Shown: in pieces, positions 1 through 8,556 of the stretch | How the letters are laid out: the number at the start of each line of letters is the position of its first letter | How positions within the stretch are numbered: the first letter of the stretch is position 1 | From: Streptomyces puniciscabiei | GTDB lineage: Bacteria; Actinomycetota; Actinomycetes; Streptomycetales; Streptomycetaceae | NCBI RefSeq assembly: GCF_006715785.1 | Contig: NZ_VFNX01000001.1 | Location: forward strand, 1,126,001-1,190,000 | Direction of reading: 5' to 3' | DNA: 64,000 nucleotides | Position numbers and translations under genes: made by a program | Notes under the pieces: generated by a model | What the model was told of the DNA's origin: nothing | Database searches by the model: none | The model's input: the letters and a program-made list of their open reading frames with translations, nothing else

Positions 1-1547
1 GGTTCGGAGGCCGGGTCCTGGCCCATGAGGAGCTGGACGCTGTCGCCGTCCCTCAGCACGGTGCTGAGGGTGGCCAGCCGGCCGTTGACGCGGGCGCCGA
101 TGCAGGCGTGCGCGTCCTCGCCGTACTGGGCGTAGGCGGCGTCCACGCAGGTGGCGCCCTCGGGCAGGCCCAGGGTGCCGCCGTCGGGGCGGAAGACGGT
201 GATCTCGCGGTCCTGCGCCAGGTCCTCGCGCAGGGTGGACCAGAAGGTGTCGGGATCGGGGGCGGCCCGCTGCCAGTCGAGGAGCCGGGAGAGCCAGCCG
301 GGACGGGTGGGGTCGGCCCGCTCGCCCTCTGCGGGGGCGGGAGCGTCCGAGGCGGGAGCGTAGGGGTTGCCGAGGGCGACGACGCCGGCCTCGGCGACCT
401 TGTGCATCTGGTGGGTGCGGATCAGGACTTCGACGACCTGCCCGTCGGGGCGGGCGACGGCGGTGTGCAGTGACTGGTACAGGTTGAACTTCGGTACGGC
501 GATGAAGTCCTTGAACTCCGAGACCACCGGCGTCATACAGGTGTGCAGCTCGCCGAGGACGCCGTAACAGTCGGCGTCCTCGCTCACCAGCACGAGCAGG
601 CGGCCGAAGTCGGTGCCCCGCAGTTGTCCGCGTTTGCGGCCCACACGGTGGACGGAGACGAAGTGCCGCGGGCGGATGAGGACTTCGGCCTGGATTCCGG
701 CCTCGCGCAGCACCCCCCGCATCTCGTCGGCGACCTCGGCCAGCGGGTCGTCGGGGCGGGCGGCGTTCTCGGCGATGAGCCGGCGTGTGTGTGCGTACTC
801 CTCGGGGTGCAGGATCGCGAAGACCAGGTCCTCCATCTCGGTCTTCAGGGCCTGCACGCCGAGGCGTTCGGCGAGCGGAATGAGGACGTCTCGGGTGACC
901 TTGGCGATCCGCGCCTGCTTCTCGGGACGCATCACGCCGAGGGTGCGCATGTTGTGCAGACGGTCGGCGAGTTTGATCGACATCACGCGCACGTCGCTGC
1001 CGGTGGCGACGAGCATCTTGCGGAAGGTCTCCGGCTCGGCGGCGGCTCCGTAGTCGACCTTCTCCAGCTTCGTGACGCCGTCGACGAGATAACGAACCTC
1101 CTCGCCGAACTGTTCCCGCACCTGCTCCAGCGTCACGTCGGTGTCCTCGACCGTGTCGTGGAGCAGAGAGGCCGTCAAGGTCGTGGTCTCGGCGCCGAGT
1201 TCGGCGAGGATCAGGGTCACCGCGAGCGGGTGGGTGATGTACGGCTCACCGCTCTTGCGCATCTGGCCGCGGTGCGAGGACTCCGCGAGGACGTAGGCGC
1301 GGCGCAGCGGATCGATGTCCGCGTCGGGGTGGTGGGCGCGGTGCGCCTCCACGACATGGCCGATGGCGTCGGGGAGTTTGCCGCGGACGGCGGGGCCCAG
1401 CAGCGCGGCCCGGCCGAGTCTGCGCAGGTCGATCCGGGGCCGGGACTTCCTGCGGTCCGCTCTGGGCACCGCGGGGGCGGTGGTCGCCGCGGACGCCGTG
1501 GGCGCTACCGGGCCAGGGCTCGCAGGGTTCGTGGCCTCCGCACTCAT
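1..1547 (-). CDS. rshA: RelA/SpoT-family (p)ppGpp hydrolase/synthetase homologue, 3' end outside window
   Basis: Bifunctional-type stringent-response enzyme acting on (p)ppGpp in the cytoplasm. 515 codons are visible and the C-terminal part (rest of TGS, ACT) lies outside the window. Residues ~80-250 form the HD hydrolase domain: THP (His106), LLHD (130-131), VEDT (134-135) and KLADRLHNMRT (~192-202) are all intact. Residues ~280-400 are the synthetase-like domain, which keeps YQSLHT and the EVLIRTHQMH segment. However, the usual GRPKHxYSI reads IRPRHFVSV, and the stretch where the catalytic Asp and Arg (DLxxxR) normally sit reads FGRLLVLVSED. A TGS domain begins near residue 445. The ATG start is supported by GGAGG at good spacing. 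Upstream of dapF on other Streptomyces chromosomes the same gene is, from memory, rshA (second RSH besides relA). Family call is firm; loss of synthetase activity is inference. Confidence 0.92.
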   Translation of the reverse strand, partial: MSAEATNPASPGPVAPTASAATTAPAVPRADRRKSRPRIDLRRLGRAALLGPAVRGKLPDAIGHVVEAHRAHHPDADIDPLRRAYVLAESSHRGQMRKSGEPYITHPLAVTLILAELGAETTTLTASLLHDTVEDTDVTLEQVREQFGEEVRYLVDGVTKLEKVDYGAAAEPETFRKMLVATGSDVRVMSIKLADRLHNMRTLGVMRPEKQARIAKVTRDVLIPLAERLGVQALKTEMEDLVFAILHPEEYAHTRRLIAENAARPDDPLAEVADEMRGVLREAGIQAEVLIRPRHFVSVHRVGRKRGQLRGTDFGRLLVLVSEDADCYGVLGELHTCMTPVVSEFKDFIAVPKFNLYQSLHTAVARPDGQVVEVLIRTHQMHKVAEAGVVALGNPYAPASDAPAPAEGERADPTRPGWLSRLLDWQRAAPDPDTFWSTLREDLAQDREITVFRPDGGTLGLPEGATCVDAAYAQYGEDAHACIGARVNGRLATLSTVLRDGDSVQLLMGQDPASE

Positions 1548-1830
1548 GGGCACCTCCGGCTCGTGGACCGGCGGACGGGGCCCCAGGGCGTACGCGGCTC
1601 AGGGATGGCGACGTTCCCCCGTCCGTGCCGGTGCTTGATGCTACCGAGCCCATCACGTGCGACCGACCGCCTCTGACCCAGCGTGAAACGGATCACCCAT
1701 TCGAGCGACGAGAAGGAGGTTTAGGGTTTGCGCCAACCGTCTTGGCCTCGACCGCGGTTTCGAACACCCCCGGTCGCCCGAAACCGCTGATCCAGGAGCC
1801 GGGGGCCGTGCTCGCCGTGGTGACGCCGGG

Positions 1831-2706
1831 TCAGCGGAGGGCGTTTTCCAGCCATTCGCCGTCGATCTCGCCCTCGGCGACGATCACGGCGGGTCCGGTC
1901 ATCTCGATCTCTCCGTCGGGCCGCTCGGTGATGACCAGGCGGCCACCCGGCAGGTCGACGGTGTACGTGGCGGGGGTGCCGGTGACGGCCGGGTCGGCAC
2001 CGTCGCGCCGGGCGGCGGCCACGGCGACGGCGCACGCGCCCGTGCCGCACGAGCGGGTCTCGCCGGAACCGCGCTCGTGCACGCGCATGGCGACGTGACG
2101 GGGGCCCCGGTCGACGACGAACTCGACGTTGACGCCGTCGGGGTAGGCGGCGGCCGGGCTGAACGGCGGCGGGTCGTACAGGTTGCCGGCCTGCGCGAGG
2201 TCGTCGACGAAGGCCACCGCATGCGGGTTGCCCATGTTCACGTTGCGCGCGGGCCAGCTGTGCTCGCCGACGGTCACCGTGACCTCGCCCTCCGGCAGGC
2301 GGGCGCGGCCCATGCCGACGGTGATGTCACCGTCCTTCGCGATGTGGACGGTCTTCACCCCCGCGCGCGTGGCGATCGCGAGATCGCCTTCGCCCACATG
2401 TCCGGCGTGCTGGAGGTAGCGCGCGAACACACGGACTCCGTTGCCGCACATCTCGGCAACCGAGCCATCGCCGTTGCGGTAGTCCATGAACCACTCGGCC
2501 TCGGCGGCCATCCCCCTGGCCTCGGGGTGCGCGGCGGACTGTACGACATGCAGCACGCCGTCGGCGCCGATGCCGGCGCGGCGGTCGCAGAGGACTGCCA
2601 CGGCGGCCTCGGTGAGGTCCAGGGCGTTGTCGGGGTCCGGGACGATCACGAAGTCGTTCTCGGTGCCGTGGCCCTTGAGGAAGGGAATCCGCGTGCGCGT
2701 GCTCAT
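1831..2706 (-). CDS. dapF: diaminopimelate epimerase
   Basis: Converts LL- to meso-2,6-diaminopimelate for lysine and peptidoglycan synthesis; cytoplasmic, PLP-independent, two-cysteine acid/base catalysis. The 291-residue protein shows both DapF halves. The first catalytic cysteine is Cys87 in EMCGNGVRVF and the second is Cys220 in RSCGTGACAV. The N-terminus (KGHGTENDFV) carries the conserved substrate-loop Asn17. I chose ATG at MSTRTRIPF because the family begins there; the frame stays open far upstream but without family similarity. GAGGA directly abuts the ATG, too close to act as a normal ribosome site, and a -10-like TACGAT lies 6 nt before the ATG, so the mRNA may be leaderless. It lies between rshA and miaA on the same strand. 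Confidence 0.96.
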   Translation of the reverse strand: MSTRTRIPFLKGHGTENDFVIVPDPDNALDLTEAAVAVLCDRRAGIGADGVLHVVQSAAHPEARGMAAEAEWFMDYRNGDGSVAEMCGNGVRVFARYLQHAGHVGEGDLAIATRAGVKTVHIAKDGDITVGMGRARLPEGEVTVTVGEHSWPARNVNMGNPHAVAFVDDLAQAGNLYDPPPFSPAAAYPDGVNVEFVVDRGPRHVAMRVHERGSGETRSCGTGACAVAVAAARRDGADPAVTGTPATYTVDLPGGRLVITERPDGEIEMTGPAVIVAEGEIDGEWLENALR

Positions 2707-2712
2707 TCCTCG

Positions 2713-2718
2713 ATCGTA
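2713..2718 (-). promoter_or_regulatory. candidate -10 (TACGAT) for leaderless dapF mRNA
   Basis: TACGAT on the minus strand ends 6 nt before the dapF ATG, so a start about 7 nt downstream would coincide with the initiation codon. No convincing -35 is visible. Confidence 0.35.
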
Positions 2719-2765
2719 AGCGACGGCGATGCTTCGCCGGCCCCGCGCCCATTTGGGGGCGTGTG

Positions 2766-3569
2766 CTAGCGGAGCCGTGCCACGCGCCACACGGCGAGGA
2801 CAACCACCACGGCCACCAGGAGTACGTATCCGAGTACGACCCGCCAGTCCAGGCGGCGGCCCGAGCCCCGGGCCGGCAGGCCCGGCCATGTGTAGCCCAC
2901 CCTGCGGGCCGCCATCATGCCCCAGCCCGCCGCGCACGAGCAGATCAGCAGGCCCAGCATCGCGATCACCGCTCCGCTGTCGCCGAAGTCGAAGGCGAGC
3001 GGGAAGGCGAACATCAGGGAGCCGACGGCGGACAGTCCCACGATCGGGGCGAGCTGCCAGAGGCGGAGCCTGCGCTGGGGGCGCAGCTCGACCTCGACCT
3101 CGGGGCCGCTCTGGTACATCTCCTCCGGCTCCGGCCCGTCGTCGGTCACGCCGTCCGGCGCCTCGTCGGGGCCGTCGTCGGTCAGCCGGTCTTCGGTGAG
3201 GGGGATGTCGGGGAGGCGGTTCTCGATGGGCCGGTCACCGGCGAGACGGCCGGCCGCGAGCCCGTCCGTGGTGAGCCGATCCTCGGCAAACCGGTCCGCG
3301 GTGAGCCGATCCTCGGCGATGCCGTCCTCAGCGAGCCGGTCGGCGGTGAGGCGGTCTTGGGTGAAACGGTCCTCGGCCGGCCGGTCCCCGGGGCGACGGG
3401 CCTCCGGCAGCCGGTGGTCGGCCAGGCCGTCCCCATTCAGGCGCTCGTCCGCCGGCCGGACCTCACCCAGGCAGTCGTCGGTCAGACGGCCGCCGCGCCG
3501 GTCCGGTTCGTCACCGGCGGTGGTGACGTGCTCGGCACTTTGTGCGGTGTCGCGAGGGCCGGCCTCCAT
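2766..3569 (-). CDS. membrane protein with a 19-unit five-residue repeat in its N-terminal half
   Basis: Unrecognised function. Residues 1-39 are polar. Residues 40-134 are a tandem five-residue repeat of approximate form (A/T)-x-D-R-(L/F), about 19 units without spacers, very rich in Asp, Arg and Leu. Residues ~170-265 hold three hydrophobic segments (around LAPIVGLSAVGSLMFAF, AVIAMLGLLICSCAAGW and VVLGYVLLVAVVVVLAV) with a basic C-terminus. There is no signal peptide, so the repeat would face the cytoplasm if the first segment enters N-in. I chose the ATG (MEAGPRD) because GGAGGG lies 9 nt upstream; a TTG six codons earlier lacks such a site. It lies between miaA and dapF on the same strand. 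The repeat resembles but does not match the A(D/N)Lxx pentapeptide-repeat consensus, since the i-2 position is Asp, not a small residue. Confidence 0.75.
   Translation of the reverse strand: MEAGPRDTAQSAEHVTTAGDEPDRRGGRLTDDCLGEVRPADERLNGDGLADHRLPEARRPGDRPAEDRFTQDRLTADRLAEDGIAEDRLTADRFAEDRLTTDGLAAGRLAGDRPIENRLPDIPLTEDRLTDDGPDEAPDGVTDDGPEPEEMYQSGPEVEVELRPQRRLRLWQLAPIVGLSAVGSLMFAFPLAFDFGDSGAVIAMLGLLICSCAAGWGMMAARRVGYTWPGLPARGSGRRLDWRVVLGYVLLVAVVVVLAVWRVARLR
3168..3452 (-). repeat. degenerate 15-bp tandem repeat (about 19 copies) encoding five-residue units
   Basis: The DNA unit is about 15 bp (minus-strand form roughly GACCGGCTCGCCGAG with variants) and matches the five-residue protein period exactly, with no out-of-frame insertions. 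The copies have diverged at third positions, so the array is old or under protein-level selection. Confidence 0.75.
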
Positions 3570-3676
3570 CGCCACGCGCCCTCCCAACTAGGCTCCACTT
3601 GGTCGATCGAAGCTCGATGATGGCACGGCGCCGAAGGCCGGGATGACCGGCGGCGCATCCCGATGCCATGACGTGA

Positions 3677-4615
3677 TCAGGCTGTAACCGGTCGTTCGAC
3701 CAACGCCAGGGCCTGGTGCGGAAGTTCCCTGCGATCGGCCACGGCTCCACTCAGCCAGTGCACCCGGGGATCACGCCTGAACCAGGAATCCTGACGGCGC
3801 GCGAAGCGCTTGGTCGCGCGTACGGTCTCGGCCCGCGCTTCCGCTTCGGTGCACTCCCCGGCGAGCGCCGCGAGCACCTGCTGGTAACCCAGCGCACGCG
3901 ACGCCGTGCGCCCCTCGCGCAACCCCTCCGCCTCCAGTGCGCGGACTTCGTCCACGAGGCCCGCCTCCCACATCCGGTCGACACGGCGCGCGATGCGCTC
4001 GTCGAGCTCCGGGCGGGCCACGTCGACTCCGATCTGGACGGTGTCGTACACGGAGTCGTGACCCGGCAGGTTTGCGGTGAACGGCCGACCGGTGATCTCG
4101 ATCACTTCCAGCGCCCGGACGATCCGGCGGCCGTTGCTCGGCAGGATCGCGCGGGCGGCCTCGGGGTCGGCGGCGGCCAGCCGGGCGTGCAGCGCGCCCG
4201 GGCCGCGCAGCGCCAGCTCCTCCTCCAGGCGGGCCCTGACCTCGGGGTCGGTGCCGGGGAACTCCAGGTTGTCGACGGCGCCACGGACGTACAGCCCGGA
4301 TCCGCCGACCAGGATCGGCCAGCGGCCCTCGGCGAGCAGTGCGTCGATCCGGGCCCGGGCCAGCTTCTGGTACTCGGCGACGGACGCGGTGACCGTCACG
4401 TCCCAGATGTCGAGCAGGTGGTGCGGGATGCCGCCACGCTCCTCGGGCGTCAGCTTGGCGGTACCGATGTCCATCCCCCGGTACAGCTGCATGGAGTCGG
4501 CGTTGACGACCTCCCCGCCGAGCCGCTGGGCCAGAAAGACGCCCAGATCGGACTTTCCGGCCGCGGTGGGTCCGACGACGGCGATGACGCGGGGGGTGGA
4601 GGATGCGCTGCTCAC
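3677..4615 (-). CDS. miaA: tRNA dimethylallyltransferase
   Basis: Transfers the isopentenyl group from DMAPP to A37 of tRNAs that read UNN codons; the product is then methylthiolated by MiaB, whose gene lies about 2 kb away. The 312-residue protein has the P-loop GPTAAGKS at 15-22, the NADSMQLYRGMDIGTAK substrate loop (~38-54), the conserved GGSGLYVRG segment, the GRPFTANL region and a C-terminal RRQDSWFRRDPR tract typical of the family. The start is GTG (VSSASSTPRV), as homologues begin here. An AGGAGG motif lies 17 nt upstream, longer than ideal, and no closer in-frame start exists. Length and motifs are normal. Confidence 0.96.
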   Translation of the reverse strand: MSSASSTPRVIAVVGPTAAGKSDLGVFLAQRLGGEVVNADSMQLYRGMDIGTAKLTPEERGGIPHHLLDIWDVTVTASVAEYQKLARARIDALLAEGRWPILVGGSGLYVRGAVDNLEFPGTDPEVRARLEEELALRGPGALHARLAAADPEAARAILPSNGRRIVRALEVIEITGRPFTANLPGHDSVYDTVQIGVDVARPELDERIARRVDRMWEAGLVDEVRALEAEGLREGRTASRALGYQQVLAALAGECTEAEARAETVRATKRFARRQDSWFRRDPRVHWLSGAVADRRELPHQALALVERPVTA

Positions 4616-4798
4616 CGCACCAGTCTCGCAAACCTCCTGGCGGCGCCTCGAACGAGTTACGTGACGGGTGGGGTCCCGAGTCGTTGCCCGTGGCGAGGTA
4701 CCGCCCTCCGGTCCGCCGGAGGCGGTGACCCGGGCGGCGCAACCGTACGCACCGGGTAACGCGGGAATTCGCCCGCACGAGTACCGTATGGAGTGGAT

Positions 4799-5098
4799 AT
4801 GGGCGTTTTTGCACGACTCCTCGGCAGGTCGAAGGCGACTCCGGAGGCGTCTGCCGCCGAGGCGCAGACCGGCGCGGAGCCGGCAGGGGCCGAGGCGTAG
4901 GAAGCGGAGTCGGTGGAGGCGAAGGCGAAGGCGGCCGGATCGGCGGAGACGGAGGATGCTGCCGGGGACGGGAGCGAGGACGTCGCGGCGCGGTCCGACG
5001 CCGCGGCGGACGACGCGTCCGACGGCTCCGGCATCCCCAAGCAGCAGTCCGCCGACGAGGCCGCCGACAACGAGGCCGACGAGGGCGCCCACAGGTAA
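4799..5098 (+). pseudogene. small acidic conserved protein interrupted by an in-frame TAG at codon 34
   Basis: The ATG opens a reading frame (MGVFARLLGRSKATPEASAA...) that meets TAG at 4898-4900 after 33 codons, then continues in the same frame with strongly G/C third positions for 65 more codons to TAA, ending in an acidic tail with GIPKQQSADEAADNEADEG. The two halves read as one Ala/Glu/Asp-rich protein of about 98 residues. From memory, Streptomyces genomes carry an intact homologue here, with the same N-terminal GRSKAT and C-terminal GIPKQQSA motifs, often named 'gliding motility protein' without experimental basis. The cause could be a nonsense mutation (GAG or CAG to TAG), a sequencing error, or readthrough. 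Function unknown. Confidence 0.7.
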
Positions 5099-5122
5099 CT
5101 GGCCCGCGAGGGAAGGTGGACC

Positions 5123-5428
5123 ATGGGTCTGTTGGACAACATGAAGGCCAAGCTCGGCCCGGCCAAGGACAAGGTGTCGGACCTCGCGCGACAGCACGGG
5201 GACAAGGTGCAGCACGGTCTCGACAAGGCAGCCAAGGTCGTGGACGAGCGGACCAAGCACAAGTACAGCGACAGGATCCAGGCGGGCACCGGCAAGGCCA
5301 AGGAGGCGATGGACCGCCTCGCCCACAAGGAAGGTCCCGGCCCGGACAGGGCCACCGGCCCCGGCCCGGTGACGGCCGGCGATGCGACGCCCCCCACCCC
5401 TCCGGAGGGGCCGCCACCGGCGTCATGA
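5123..5428 (+). CDS. MT0933/Rv0909-like antitoxin family protein, orphan
   Basis: A 101-residue Lys/Asp-rich protein. Residues 1-75 (MGLLDNMKAKLGPAKDKVSD and onwards) are amphipathic helical with repeated K/D spacing, as in the small actinobacterial MT0933-type antitoxin family (Rv0909). The last 25 residues are Pro/Gly-rich. It starts 24 nt after the preceding broken gene, with GGAAGG at suitable spacing before the ATG. No toxin gene lies next to it, so the antitoxin label may reflect family naming only; in Streptomyces these proteins are widespread and their role is unclear. A strong hairpin follows. Confidence 0.75.
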   Translation: MGLLDNMKAKLGPAKDKVSDLARQHGDKVQHGLDKAAKVVDERTKHKYSDRIQAGTGKAKEAMDRLAHKEGPGPDRATGPGPVTAGDATPPTPPEGPPPAS

Positions 5429-5479
5429 ACCTCCTGAAGGGCATGCGACCACACGGATGCGGCCGCATGGCGCACGATT

Positions 5480-5522
5480 CGGCGGACGGTCGTGGAGCAC
5501 AACGGCTCCCGGCCGTCCGCCG
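5480..5522. terminator. bidirectional hairpin between convergent genes
   Basis: CGGCGGACGG (5480-5489) pairs perfectly with CCGTCCGCCG (5513-5522) around a 23-nt loop, followed by TTTCTCCTT. It sits between the antitoxin-like gene and the LigB-like gene, which converge. Confidence 0.6.
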
Positions 5523-5561
5523 TTTCTCCTTGTGCTTTCCCTTGCTCCGGGTCCCCGCCCC

Positions 5562-6275
5562 CTAGGACCAGGTGGCCACCACGTACCCGACCCCGTACGG
5601 CGCGTCCTCGTACAGCAAGGCACCGCTGAGATTCGCGCCCTCGGCGGCGCCCGCCAGGAGCTGCCAGGGGGCCCTGCCGGAGGCCTTCAGCTCGTGTGCC
5701 AGCCCGGCGTCCAGGGCCTGGACGGCCGCCACGTCCGCCGTGCCCAGCGCCCGCGCGACCTCCGCGTCGAAGGGTGCCGCCCGCTCGTCCAGGTAGCCCG
5801 GCGCCTTGACCGTGCGGCACGCGCTGGCGTCGCCCATCACCAGCAGCGCCACCCGCCCGGCCTTGGCAGCGATCTCCCTTCCGGCCTCGGTACACCGCTC
5901 GGGCGCGAGCCGCTCCCCGACACCGAGTCCCTCGATCGGGGCATCCGCCCAGCCGGTCCGCTCCAGCAGCCAGGCGCCGACGGCCAGCGATGGCGGCAGT
6001 TCGCCCTCGTACACGGTGTCCGCGGCGGGGCCCAGGTGTACGTCCACGGCGACCCCGAAGCCCCGGAAGGACCCCGGGGTGCCCTGCGGAAACGATCCAC
6101 ACCCGCTCTGCCCGGCCGGCCCGACGACCACCAGGAGGTCCGGGCGGGCGGCCGCGAGCACACCGAGCGCGTCGGTGCAGGCCACGCGCGCGGCATCCAT
6201 CTCGGGAGCGGCGCCCGCGGCCACCTCGGGCACGAGCAGCGGCGGACAGGGACAGACTGCGGCGGCGACAAGCAT
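5562..6275 (-). CDS. class III extradiol dioxygenase-like (LigB superfamily) protein
   Basis: A 237-residue protein with the fold pattern of the LigB/MEMO-type superfamily: the N-terminal AAAVCPCPPLLVPEVA segment, a DLLVVVGPAG strand-loop, VALLVMGDASACRTVKAPGYLDERAAPFDAEVARAL and a C-terminal GALLYEDAPYGVGYVVATW motif. In true extradiol enzymes His and Glu residues bind Fe(II). Here the first conserved His position appears to be replaced (CPCPP), so catalysis is uncertain. It is a conserved neighbour of miaB in streptomycetes. The substrate is unknown. It could be transcribed with miaB, which lies upstream on the same strand, but 258 bp of repeats separate the two. Confidence 0.75.
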   Translation of the reverse strand: MLVAAAVCPCPPLLVPEVAAGAAPEMDAARVACTDALGVLAAARPDLLVVVGPAGQSGCGSFPQGTPGSFRGFGVAVDVHLGPAADTVYEGELPPSLAVGAWLLERTGWADAPIEGLGVGERLAPERCTEAGREIAAKAGRVALLVMGDASACRTVKAPGYLDERAAPFDAEVARALGTADVAAVQALDAGLAHELKASGRAPWQLLAGAAEGANLSGALLYEDAPYGVGYVVATWS

Positions 6276-6350
6276 GATCGGCAGAGTACGCCGTACGACA
6301 GCCGCCGGCCGAGTCTCGCTCCTGTGCGCCGGTGTCGCTGCTCCCCGCAG

Positions 6351-6515
6351 GTGCGGCTGCTCCCCCGCCGGTGCAGCCGGTCCCCGCCGACGTGGCTGGT
6401 CCCGCCGGTGCGGCCGGTCCCCGCCAGCGCGGCTGCTCCCGCCGATGCGACCGCTCCCCGCCGACGCGGCCGCTCCCCGCCGGCGTGGCTGGTCGCGGCC
6501 CTGTGGCTGGTCCCG
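6351..6515. repeat. degenerate 18-21 bp minisatellite, about nine copies
   Basis: Successive units share the pattern GCGGC(T/C)GCTCCCCGCCG(A/G), with small length changes (16-21 bp) and substitutions. The array fills most of the gap between the miaB stop and the LigB-like start. No reading frame across it looks coding. Confidence 0.65.
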
Positions 6516-6533
6516 TCCGTACTCCGGCGGGCC

Positions 6534-8063
6534 TCAGTCGCAGCCGCAGCCGCTGCCCGTGGCGACCGGCAGCGGGGCCGGCACGCCGATCTTCGGCAGG
6601 CCCAGCATGACGCCGGCCGGCTTGGCGGCCTCGGCGGCGTTGCGCTTCTCCCAGGCGTCCCCCGCGCGCGTGCGGCGCACGGAGAGGACGGGGCCCTCGG
6701 CGAGGAGGTGGTGCGGGGCGGCGTAGGTCACCTCGACCGTGACGACGTCGCCGGGGCGGACCTCCTGGTCCGGCTTGGTGAAGTGGACCAGCCGGTTGTC
6801 GGGGGCACGGCCGGAGAGCCGGTGCGTGGCGCCGTCCTTGCGGCCCTCGCCCTCGGCGACCATCAGCTCGAGCGTGCGGCCGACCTGCTTCTTGTTCTCC
6901 TCCCAGGAGATCTCCTCCTGGAGGGCCACCAGCCGCTCGTAGCGCGCCTGGACGACCTCCTTGGGGATCTGGTTCTCCATGGTCGCGGCCGGGGTGCCCG
7001 GGCGCTTGGAGTACTGGAAGGTGAAGGCCTGCGCGAACCTCGCCTCACGGACCACGTGCAGCGTCTGCTCGAAGTCCTCCTCGGTCTCGCCGGGGAAGCC
7101 CACGATGATGTCGGTGGTGATCGCGGCGTGCGGGATGGCGGCCCGCACCTTCTCGATGATCCCGAGGTAGCGCTCCTGCCGGTAGGAGCGGCGCATCGCC
7201 TTCAGGACCGTGTCCGAACCGGACTGCAGCGGCATGTGCAGCTGCGGCATCACGTTGGGCGTCTCGGCCATGGCGGCGATGACGTCGTCGGTGAAGTCAC
7301 GGGGGTGCGGGGAGGTGAAGCGGACCCGCTCCAGGCCCTCGATCTTCCCGCAGGCGCGCAGCAGCTTGCTGAAGGCCTCGCGGTCGCCGATGTCGGAGCC
7401 GTAGGCGTTGACGTTCTGGCCGAGCAGCGTGATCTCGGAGACGCCCTCGGCGACCAGTGCCTCCACCTCGGCGAGGATGTCGCCGGGCCGGCGGTCCTTC
7501 TCCTTGCCGCGCAGGGCCGGGACGATACAGAAGGTGCAGGTGTTGTTGCAGCCGACGGAGATCGACACCCAGGCCGCGTAGGCGCTCTCGCGCCGGGTCG
7601 GCAGGGTCGACGGGAAGGCCTCCAGCGACTCGGCGATCTCGACCTGCGCCTCCTCCTGCACGCGGGCGCGCTCCAAGAGGACCGGCAGCTTGCCGATGTT
7701 GTGCGTGCCGAAGACGACGTCCACCCAGGGCGCCTTCTTCACGATGGTGTCGCGGTCCTTCTGCGCGAGGCAGCCGCCGACCGCGATCTGCATGCCGGGC
7801 CGCGAGGCCTTCTTCGGAGCGAGCCGGCCGAGGTTGCCGTACAGCCGGTTGTCGGCGTTCTCGCGCACCGCGCACGTGTTGAACACGACCACGTCCGCGT
7901 CCCCGTCCGACCCCTCGGGGGCGCGCACGTATCCGGCGTCTTCGAGCAGGCCGGCCAACCGCTCGGAATCATGGACGTTCATCTGGCACCCGTAAGTGCG
8001 CACTTCGTAGGTCTTGGGTGCGTGAACGTCCACTGCGGGGCTCCGGTCGCTGCTGCTGGTCAT
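6534..8063 (-). CDS. miaB: tRNA-2-methylthio-N6-dimethylallyladenosine synthase
   Basis: Radical-SAM methylthiotransferase that adds the 2-methylthio group to the MiaA product i6A37 in tRNA. The 509-residue protein has the N-terminal UPF0004 domain (Cys26 in YGCQMN, Cys in FNTCAVREN and GGCLAQ, the ligands of the second 4Fe-4S cluster), the radical [11 protein letters not shown] around residues 171-178 and a C-terminal TRAM domain (~400-470). The tail ends in an unusual Cys-rich SGCGCD. The ATG start has no ribosome site; TACCCT lies 6 nt upstream, as in the paralogue rimO in this window, so a leaderless mRNA is likely. Confidence 0.96.
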   Translation of the reverse strand: MTSSSDRSPAVDVHAPKTYEVRTYGCQMNVHDSERLAGLLEDAGYVRAPEGSDGDADVVVFNTCAVRENADNRLYGNLGRLAPKKASRPGMQIAVGGCLAQKDRDTIVKKAPWVDVVFGTHNIGKLPVLLERARVQEEAQVEIAESLEAFPSTLPTRRESAYAAWVSISVGCNNTCTFCIVPALRGKEKDRRPGDILAEVEALVAEGVSEITLLGQNVNAYGSDIGDREAFSKLLRACGKIEGLERVRFTSPHPRDFTDDVIAAMAETPNVMPQLHMPLQSGSDTVLKAMRRSYRQERYLGIIEKVRAAIPHAAITTDIIVGFPGETEEDFEQTLHVVREARFAQAFTFQYSKRPGTPAATMENQIPKEVVQARYERLVALQEEISWEENKKQVGRTLELMVAEGEGRKDGATHRLSGRAPDNRLVHFTKPDQEVRPGDVVTVEVTYAAPHHLLAEGPVLSVRRTRAGDAWEKRNAAEAAKPAGVMLGLPKIGVPAPLPVATGSGCGCD

Positions 8064-8556
8064 GGCTCAAGGGTAGGCGGTTCCCGGAGACACCAGTGCC
8101 GCCCTCTTGGCGCATCGACCGTGGGCCGCCGGACGATGGAGCAAACCGTCGCGCCGAGGCGAACGAAGCGGCGGCGTAGCGCCACGTCGAGGAAGTGTGT
8201 CGCACGCGGCGATGCCGGGAGTCGCCGGCCTCGCAGGAATCGATCGCGCTGGGCTGACGGCTCAGGCACAGCTCTGCACCCTCGACCCCACCGTCGGTGG
8301 CGTGCGGGTCGACCGACCGAGGCGGTCACTCGGCCGCGAAGGCCGGCGCGTCCCGGCGTGGCCGCACCCTGCGAAGACGGGGCGCCACCATGGCCGGCGC
8401 CCGGCAGGGCATTCTGGACGACCCCGAGCCGTGAGCCCGGCGCCGCGCGGGCAGACCCGGGGGGCGGTCTCTCCGCCCGGCTCGTCTCCTGTCCCGCCGG
8501 ACGCGCACACTGTAAGCGGAAGGCCATGCGTCATGAGCTGCACACGGAGGTGAGCC
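8064..8556. other. 493-bp divergent intergenic region without a supported gene
   Basis: It lies between miaB (minus) and the SRPBCC gene (plus). Open frames here have mixed third-position composition and no recognisable motifs. One 7-bp inverted repeat (GGGCGCC, 9-nt spacer, GGCGCCC at 8380-8402) is present. I see no RNA gene. Confidence 0.5.
8070..8075 (-). promoter_or_regulatory. candidate -10 (TACCCT) for leaderless miaB mRNA
   Basis: The hexamer ends 6 nt before the miaB ATG. The context CTTGAGCC-ATG is nearly the same as upstream of rimO (CTTGAGCCC-ATG). Confidence 0.35.

Noticed and set aside
2763..3620. Plus-strand frame with EPILG/EPVRG-like repeats
   Set aside because: It is the antisense reading of the 15-bp repeats. 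The minus-strand frame has the ribosome site, membrane segments and better codon use.
8107..8553. 148-codon plus-strand frame before the SRPBCC gene
   Set aside because: No ribosome site, mixed third positions and no recognisable motif; treated as intergenic.
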